This document shows, in pieces, positions 5,983 through 10,951 of a stretch of DNA of 10,951 bases. The stretch is from the NCBI GenBank assembly GCA_041623895.1, contig JBFJVZ010000272.1:1-10951 (forward strand), in the 5' to 3' direction. The notes below the pieces were generated by a model. That model was not told the origin of the DNA and searched no databases. It saw nothing but the letters and a program-made list of their open reading frames with translations. Position 1 is the stretch's first letter. Every line of letters begins with the position of its first letter. Both the position numbers and the translations under genes were made by a program. Source of the DNA: JBFJVZ01 sp041623895 (GTDB lineage Bacteria > Planctomycetota > Planctomycetia > Pirellulales > Pirellulaceae).

Positions 5983-8900
5983 ATGACGTCTGTTTGTCTT
6001 CAGATGCGAATCAACACCGCGTCTTGCGTAGGTATCTTTTCCCGATTCGTACTTTCCATTGGGAACGTCAACGTGCGTCGCAATGTTCATAAAAAAAGGC
6101 TGGCGCTTGAATCCCTTGAGCAGCGTCATCTACTCTCCGCCGAGGGTCTGATCAGTCACTGGCCGTTGGACCTGGTCACGCTTTCGCATTTTCGTGACGC
6201 CGGTCCCGCACGGAATGATGTCGTGACCTCGGGATCTGTTAATCATGAAGATACAGATCGTGGCCGAGCTCTGGTGACATCAAACTTCCCGCCGGAGCAA
6301 GCCGATTTTAATGTTGACGTCACCGATGCCGTCACGATCAGTGCCTGGTTCAAAGCGATCGACGTCGATCAGGGCGGCTTCGTGTTCGCTATCTCGCCCG
6401 CAGGCATGCAATTGCAGCCGATTGGGAACAAATTGAAGTTCAGTATGCAAACGTTGGACAACGGCCAAATCAGCCATCATTTGGCTGAAGGCACGTTTCA
6501 GTTCGAGAACAACACGTGGTATCACATTGCCGGTACGTACAACGGAGAGCGGATGATCGCCTTCGTCAACGGCGACGATGTTGGCAGCGCCGAGGTAACT
6601 GGCGATATCAAAATCGATGGAAAACTGATCATCGGCTCCGGTTGGATTGGCAATGATCCAGTCAAGGAATTCCGTGGCTCACTGGATGAGATCCAACTGT
6701 ACGGCCGCGCGCTGACACCGGCTCAGATCGAGCACCTGAGTCAGCAACCGGCGGTTTTGGAGACTTCGGATGAGCCGAGTTTTTTAAACGCGGAACACGA
6801 TCCGGTTTTTGTCGACCCGCACATTGAAATCAGCAGCCACCGCGACCACTTTGAAAATGGTCTGTTGGCCGCCGTGATGAATGAGACGGACTCTGAAGCA
6901 GGCGACGCATTTGGAATTGCCAACACGGAAGCGATCCAAGTCGACGGTGACAATGTTTTCTTCAGAAAGGAAGGGACCTCGCACAAAATCGGCGAGCTCC
7001 AAGTAGCCTCCAACCTTCGTTTGAACGTCAGCCATCTCACCGAAGCGGCCACACCCGAAGCGGTGCAGGCGCTTGCTCGCGCAATCACCTTTACGACGAC
7101 ATCGGACGAAACTCACGATCGACGTGTGCGAATCGATTTGGCGACTCACCAAGTTTCACCGCCGTTCGCTGATACCAGATTGATTCGCTTTGGTGTGCCC
7201 AGCACTCAGTCGCTTGCTTTGGAAACGTCCGAAGGAGCCTCCCAGTTTGATCCGGCCGGCGATGCCATCATTGTCGATCCACACGTGGAAGTAGTTTCGG
7301 GTAGTGATCACCTGAATGGCGGTAGACTGACGGCTCGATTCATCGAAGAGAGCGGTCGTGAGAGCGATCAGCTGCTGATTCGCGATACCGAATCGATACA
7401 GCGGACGGGTGAACTGGTGCGGTTCATTCGCCCTGGTGCCGAGAGCCAAGTGATTGGGAATGTATCGGGAGGAGAAAACGGCGCGCCGCTTATTGTCGAA
7501 TTGAACGAGAATTCGGGCGCGGACGCGGTCGAAGCCTTGGCCCGCGCGATCTCCTTTGATAACACCGCGGGCGATACCCCTGGCCACCCCAGATTGGTTC
7601 GATTCATTTTGACTGATGGAAGCGGTGGTGAAGCTGCCGACATTAAGAGAGTCGAAATCGCCGATGAGCCTGCTCCGCAGAACCAGCCCCCCAACATCGA
7701 AATCCCAGACGGCACGACTGTCTTTGCAGAAGGCAGCGAACCAGTAGCTGTGCTGCCGTCGGTTGGCATTTCCGATCCCGATTCGCCCAATTTCGGCGGC
7801 GGGTCGCTGCGCGTGACGTTTGCCGAACAGAGTGCCAGGGAAGGTGATCGCTTGTTGGTCAGGAGCACTGAGCGAATCCTGATCGATGAAGGCAACGTCT
7901 TCGATCGCAGTGTTGATCCGCCGCTCCGGATTGGCGAAGTCGACGTGCCTGAAGCTGACCGAGTTGTCGTGTTTCACTTTAACGAACACGTAAATCACGA
8001 CTTGGCTGAATTAATTACCAGGACCGTTCACTTCGGCAATCCAGCGGCCGAACCAATGCCTGGGCTACGTTTGATTCGGTTTGAGTTAAATGACGGTGAC
8101 GGCGGCAGTGACCATGACGTCCGCCGGCTCGAAATCGAAAGTGAAAATGATCCCCCGATTATCGAATTCTCTGAGGGAGTGACCCTGTTCACCGAGGGCG
8201 ACCCCCCAGTCATCATTGATGCCCATGTTGAGATTGACGATCCCGACTCAGCCAATTTTGGCGGCGGCAAGTTAATCGCTGACTTTGCCGAGCAAACGCG
8301 GCGCGACGGCGACAGGCTGGACATCCGCGGTTCCGAACATCTGGTCGTTGATGGCAATCACCTGCGTTTGGTCGTCGAAAATCAAACAGTCGACATCGCT
8401 GTATTTGGCCACGCCGAAGGCGCACTGGTAATCGAGTTCAACGAAGATGCCGATTCCGCTGCGGTGCAAATAGTCGCCCGTCACATTACATTCGGCAACG
8501 ATCTGCAAGCGATCAGTAACGATGATCGTCTGGTTCGATTCACGGTCAAAGACGGTGACGGTGGTACCGCGCACGACCTTCGCCGCATCGAAGCCGCGGC
8601 CACCAATGATGCCCCGGTCATTGAGTTCTCCGCAGGTGCGACGGTGTTCACCGAAGGCAGCGAACCAGTGAATCTAGATCCCAGAGTTGAGGTCGGCGAT
8701 CCCGATTCGCCGAACTTTGATGGCGGCAGACTGATTGCTGGGTTTGCCGAACAGACGCGACGCGAGGGTGACAGGCTGGGCATTCGAGGCTCCGAACACC
8801 TGGTAATTCAAGGCAACGACCTGTTGTTGGTCCATGATGATCAAACTGTCAAAGTTGCCGACTTTGGATTCAACGAAGGCGCGTTGGTGATTGAATTCAA

Positions 8901-10863
8901 CGAAGCAGCCGACGCCAATGCGGTCCAGATTGTTGCTCGTCATATTACCTACGGCAACGACTCGGACGAATTGAACAGCGATGATCGCCTGGTTCGATTC
9001 ACGGTCCACGATGGCGATGGTGGGTCAGGGCATGACATTCGCCGTATCGAAATCGAACATGTCAACAGGCCGCCGCTCGTTCACTTCGCCGAGGGCGCAA
9101 CAGCATTTGTGGGCGAAACCGTGCGCGTCGATCTCCATGTTGAAGTTGGCGATCCGGACTCGGAGAATTTTGACGAAGGTACTCTGGTCGTGTTCTTCGT
9201 CGAGGAGAGCCGGCGGGATGGAGATTTCGTTGGCCTGGTGCCCTCGGAAGGACTGCTGATTGAAGAAAGCGACATCAAAATCCCGCGCGAAGGACAGGCG
9301 GTGACGGTCGCCGATTTTCGTTTCGCGGAAGGACGCCTGGTCATTTCTTTCAACGCTGAAGCGAACGCGGAAATTGTGCAACGAGTTGCCCGTCACGTTG
9401 TCTTTGGTAACGAGCGCGACGAAGTCCCCGCAGGTAACCGCTTCATTAAATTTGTTGTCAACGACGGTGATGGCGGCGAAGGCTTCGACGTGAAGAGAAT
9501 CGTCGTAGAGCATTCCAATGCCGATCCCGTCGTTCACGTCGCTGACTCCGCCACGATCTTTGAAGTCGGCGAAGGTCCTGTGATCATTGCGCCGCGGATC
9601 GAAATCGGCGATGCCGACTCACCCGATTTTAGCGGTGGAAGTTTGACCGTCCGCATGATCGAAAACACTGGCGCCGAGGGAGATGCATTCGGGATTCACA
9701 CGGGAGAAGGGATCGAAGTCGATGGGCATCACGTCACGGTCATCAGCGAAGGCGAACCGGTTCTGATTGGCGAAATTCGCGAAGCGAGCGATGGGATTTC
9801 CCTGATCATCGATCTGAACGAACACGCTACTCCCGCTTTGACGCAGCGATTGGCACGCAGAATTACTTTTGATTCGACGGTCGCCGAGATCGGTGAGCGA
9901 GATGTCAGGCTGGTGCAGCTGAAGGTTGGCGACGGTGACGGCGGATTCGGATCGGATGTCAAACGAATCGAATTGATCGTGCAACCTGACGATGACTTGG
10001 ACGGCGTTGACGACGATGTCGAGGACGATGCCCCCAACGATGGTGACGGCAATCAAGATGGCGTCCCTGACAGCGAACAACGTCATGTCGCCTCGATACG
10101 CGGTGATGGAGATCATTTCGTCACCATCGTGTCGCCGGAGGAAACGCGTCTGGTTGACGTGCGGGCAATGGAAAACCCAAGCCCCGACGACAATCCGGCC
10201 GATATTGAATTCCCGGTCGGCTTTTTCGATTTCAACGTCGAAGGCGTCCAGTCAGACGTATCGACCGTGGTCACGATCAAACTGCAGCCCGGGACATCCG
10301 CCAACTCTTATTACGTCTTTGGCCCCACGCCGGATGATCCGAATCCGCATTGGTATCCCTTCCTGTTTGATGGCCAGACCGGTGCCAAAATTTTTGGCGA
10401 CCGGATCGAAGTTCACTACATGGACGGCCAGCGCGGCGATTCGGATTTGTCCAGCAACGGCATCATCGCTGATCCCGGAGCACCGGCGTTGACTCAGGTT
10501 CCTTGGCAGAATCCCGCCAGCAAAGGCGATGTTAATTTTGACGGCAAAGTATCGGCACTTGATGCGTTGGTGATCTTGAACGATTTACGCATTTACAGCC
10601 CGCGGTCACTGCCGCTGTTGGCTTCCGGTGGTGAACAACTGGCGTCACTGTTCCTGGATGTCTCCGGCGATAATTCCGCGACGGCGCTCGATGCGCTGCG
10701 AGTCATCAATTTGTTGGCACAGAACGCCTTGAACGCCACCGCCGAGAGCGAACGAGTCGGCGCCGTCGTTGGCCCAGCGACAATCCAGTCGTCCAGCGAC
10801 AATGATGATGACCAGCGGATCTGGGACGAAGCGATCATGGGAATAGCAGACAGCTTGTATTAG
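5983..10863 (+). CDS. Giant secreted surface protein: LEPR-XLL-like, LamG, seven cadherin-like repeats, choice-of-anchor U, dockerin
   Basis: This very acidic protein of up to 1626 residues is probably an exported cell-surface or matrix protein. An N-terminal LEPR-XLL-like motif (ALESLEQRHLLSA, residues 41-53) is of the kind found at the N-termini of planctomycete exported proteins. A LamG/concanavalin-like domain spans about 56-253 (GLISHWPLD ... WYHIAGTYNGE ... FRGSLDEIQLYGRALT). Seven beta-sandwich-type repeats follow at about 256-1333, most containing DPDSxNFxGG and DGDGG, which suggests calcium binding. Residues 1335-1366 are an Asp-rich, thrombospondin-type-3-like segment. About 1367-1500 resemble choice-of-anchor U (FPVGFFDFNVEGV, YYVFGPTPDDPNPHWY, GDSDLSSNGIIADPGAP). 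A type I dockerin has loops D1516-D1527 and D1559-D1570, and a tail ends in WDEAIMGIADSLY. Likely roles are adhesion, polysaccharide binding or matrix building; no catalytic domain is seen. The start is uncertain: ATG 5983, ATG 6004 and GTG 6073 are all in frame, and GTG 6073 best fits the short basic N-terminus usual for this motif. Confidence 0.88.
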   Translation: MTSVCLQMRINTASCVGIFSRFVLSIGNVNVRRNVHKKRLALESLEQRHLLSAEGLISHWPLDLVTLSHFRDAGPARNDVVTSGSVNHEDTDRGRALVTSNFPPEQADFNVDVTDAVTISAWFKAIDVDQGGFVFAISPAGMQLQPIGNKLKFSMQTLDNGQISHHLAEGTFQFENNTWYHIAGTYNGERMIAFVNGDDVGSAEVTGDIKIDGKLIIGSGWIGNDPVKEFRGSLDEIQLYGRALTPAQIEHLSQQPAVLETSDEPSFLNAEHDPVFVDPHIEISSHRDHFENGLLAAVMNETDSEAGDAFGIANTEAIQVDGDNVFFRKEGTSHKIGELQVASNLRLNVSHLTEAATPEAVQALARAITFTTTSDETHDRRVRIDLATHQVSPPFADTRLIRFGVPSTQSLALETSEGASQFDPAGDAIIVDPHVEVVSGSDHLNGGRLTARFIEESGRESDQLLIRDTESIQRTGELVRFIRPGAESQVIGNVSGGENGAPLIVELNENSGADAVEALARAISFDNTAGDTPGHPRLVRFILTDGSGGEAADIKRVEIADEPAPQNQPPNIEIPDGTTVFAEGSEPVAVLPSVGISDPDSPNFGGGSLRVTFAEQSAREGDRLLVRSTERILIDEGNVFDRSVDPPLRIGEVDVPEADRVVVFHFNEHVNHDLAELITRTVHFGNPAAEPMPGLRLIRFELNDGDGGSDHDVRRLEIESENDPPIIEFSEGVTLFTEGDPPVIIDAHVEIDDPDSANFGGGKLIADFAEQTRRDGDRLDIRGSEHLVVDGNHLRLVVENQTVDIAVFGHAEGALVIEFNEDADSAAVQIVARHITFGNDLQAISNDDRLVRFTVKDGDGGTAHDLRRIEAAATNDAPVIEFSAGATVFTEGSEPVNLDPRVEVGDPDSPNFDGGRLIAGFAEQTRREGDRLGIRGSEHLVIQGNDLLLVHDDQTVKVADFGFNEGALVIEFNEAADANAVQIVARHITYGNDSDELNSDDRLVRFTVHDGDGGSGHDIRRIEIEHVNRPPLVHFAEGATAFVGETVRVDLHVEVGDPDSENFDEGTLVVFFVEESRRDGDFVGLVPSEGLLIEESDIKIPREGQAVTVADFRFAEGRLVISFNAEANAEIVQRVARHVVFGNERDEVPAGNRFIKFVVNDGDGGEGFDVKRIVVEHSNADPVVHVADSATIFEVGEGPVIIAPRIEIGDADSPDFSGGSLTVRMIENTGAEGDAFGIHTGEGIEVDGHHVTVISEGEPVLIGEIREASDGISLIIDLNEHATPALTQRLARRITFDSTVAEIGERDVRLVQLKVGDGDGGFGSDVKRIELIVQPDDDLDGVDDDVEDDAPNDGDGNQDGVPDSEQRHVASIRGDGDHFVTIVSPEETRLVDVRAMENPSPDDNPADIEFPVGFFDFNVEGVQSDVSTVVTIKLQPGTSANSYYVFGPTPDDPNPHWYPFLFDGQTGAKIFGDRIEVHYMDGQRGDSDLSSNGIIADPGAPALTQVPWQNPASKGDVNFDGKVSALDALVILNDLRIYSPRSLPLLASGGEQLASLFLDVSGDNSATALDALRVINLLAQNALNATAESERVGAVVGPATIQSSSDNDDDQRIWDEAIMGIADSLY
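6748..9981 (+). repeat. Seven tandem protein-domain repeats, ~459-bp period
   Basis: These are in-frame domain repeats inside the giant surface protein. Approximate unit starts are residues 256, 410, 571, 726, 879, 1032 and 1183. Units 3-7 are spaced 465, 459, 459 and 453 bp. The consensus runs: TxFxEGxxPV, then DPDSxNFxGGxL, then FxExxRxGDxL, then a short hairpin, then L(V)IxFNExAxxxxVQxxARxITFGN, then RLVRFxVxDGDGGxxxDxRRIE. The layout resembles bacterial cadherin-like/Ig-like adhesin repeats in which Asp-rich loops bind calcium between domains. Unit 1 is degenerate: it has SSHRDHFENG where the others have the DPDS-type motif, and it lacks DGDGG. Unit 2 has DGSGG. I cannot fix the exact Pfam family from memory. 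Confidence 0.8.
8158..9054 (+). repeat. Closely related neighbouring repeat pair (units 4 and 5)
   Basis: Units 4 (8158-8592) and 5 (8617-9054) are the most similar pair in the array. Over the last 103 residues of each (768-870 and 921-1023) I count about 75 identities by hand. The DNA is also close: 8521-8547 and 8980-9006 match at 26 of 27 bases, exactly 459 bp apart. This points to a relatively recent duplication by unequal exchange or replication slippage, with older divergence in the flanking units. Confidence 0.8.
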
Positions 10864-10951
10864 ATCCGACCAAAGCAACAGGCACACGAACGTTGTTGTT
10901 CGCTCCCAGGCTGTGAATTTATGATCGTCGTCGTTCGCTCCGCGAACGATC
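10864..10951. other. Downstream region of the surface-protein gene
   Basis: These 88 bp after the TAG stop hold no gene that I can support. They contain a direct repeat of CGTYGTYGTTCGCTCC (10891-10906 and 10926-10941, 14 of 16 identical, 35 bp apart) and a strong inverted repeat at the very end. The window stops inside this structure, so its full extent is unknown. Confidence 0.6.
10931..10949. terminator. Hairpin TCGTTCGC-TCC-GCGAACGA after the surface-protein gene
   Basis: An 8-bp perfect stem with a 3-nt loop begins 67 bp after the stop codon of the giant gene. Because the CGT unit is repeated, a second register is possible, in which GATCGT (10923-10928) pairs with ACGATC (10946-10951). 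No T-run is visible before the window ends. It could be a transcription terminator or a palindromic dispersed intergenic element; the motif looks like intergenic palindromes common in planctomycete genomes, but that is recollection and unchecked. Confidence 0.4.

Noticed and set aside
7156..7998. Long antisense open frame (280 codons) opposite the giant protein
   Set aside because: It mirrors the codon pattern of repeats on the + strand and is broken where that pattern changes. The product has no domain, signal or ordered motif.
6748..9981. CRISPR-like or DNA-level satellite explanation for the periodic array
   Set aside because: The ~459-bp period, in-frame protein conservation and uneven divergence show duplicated protein domains, not a repeat-spacer array.
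9992..10492. A second + frame (166 codons) inside the giant gene
   Set aside because: It is a shifted reading of the Asp-rich and anchor-domain region, and the main frame has clear domains over the same bases.

Overview
This window most likely comes from a planctomycete chromosome, probably from the Rhodopirellula/Pirellulales side of the phylum. The main reason is the large gene at the right end. Its product has an N-terminal LEPR-XLL-like motif (ALESLEQRHLLSA), tandem beta-sandwich repeats, a dockerin whose two calcium loops are joined by a linker containing RSLP, and a short acidic/aromatic C-terminal tail. I know this combination from planctomycete surface proteins. Shine-Dalgarno sequences are weak or absent before all the genes, and moderately GC-rich intergenic DNA carries short repeated words, both of which fit. 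The assignment is inferred from these marks; there is no rRNA or other phylogenetic marker here.

Layout: every convincing gene is on the + strand. (1) Positions 1-708 hold the 3' part of a nitroreductase-family flavoprotein that starts before the window. (2) Positions 709-970 are non-coding and contain a clean 17-bp palindrome (801-817) that could be an operator. (3) Positions 971-2230 and 2303-5785 encode a two-gene RND efflux pump: a periplasmic adaptor (HlyD/MFP family) and its inner-membrane permease. No outer-membrane factor or regulator gene is visible beside them. (4) Positions 5786-5982 are non-coding, with a tandem 16-bp repeat and inverted repeats. (5) Positions 5983-10863 encode a secreted, very acidic protein of up to 1626 residues: LEPR-XLL-like motif, LamG domain, seven repeats of about 150 residues, an Asp-rich calcium-binding-like segment, a choice-of-anchor-U-like domain, a dockerin and a C-terminal tail. 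(6) Positions 10864-10951 hold a strong inverted repeat and a direct repeat that may continue beyond the window.

How the parts work together: the adaptor and permease should form one drug/solute export unit energised by an ion gradient, and probably use a TolC-like partner encoded elsewhere. The nitroreductase and the giant surface protein look like separate transcription units with no clear functional link to the pump.

I did not find a convincing new multi-gene system. The points most worth a second look are an apparent extra two-helix hairpin between TM2 and TM3 of the permease, the D-N-N version of its proton-relay residues, the domain-duplication history of the giant protein, the uncertain start of that protein next to an A7 run, and the intergenic palindromes and repeats.
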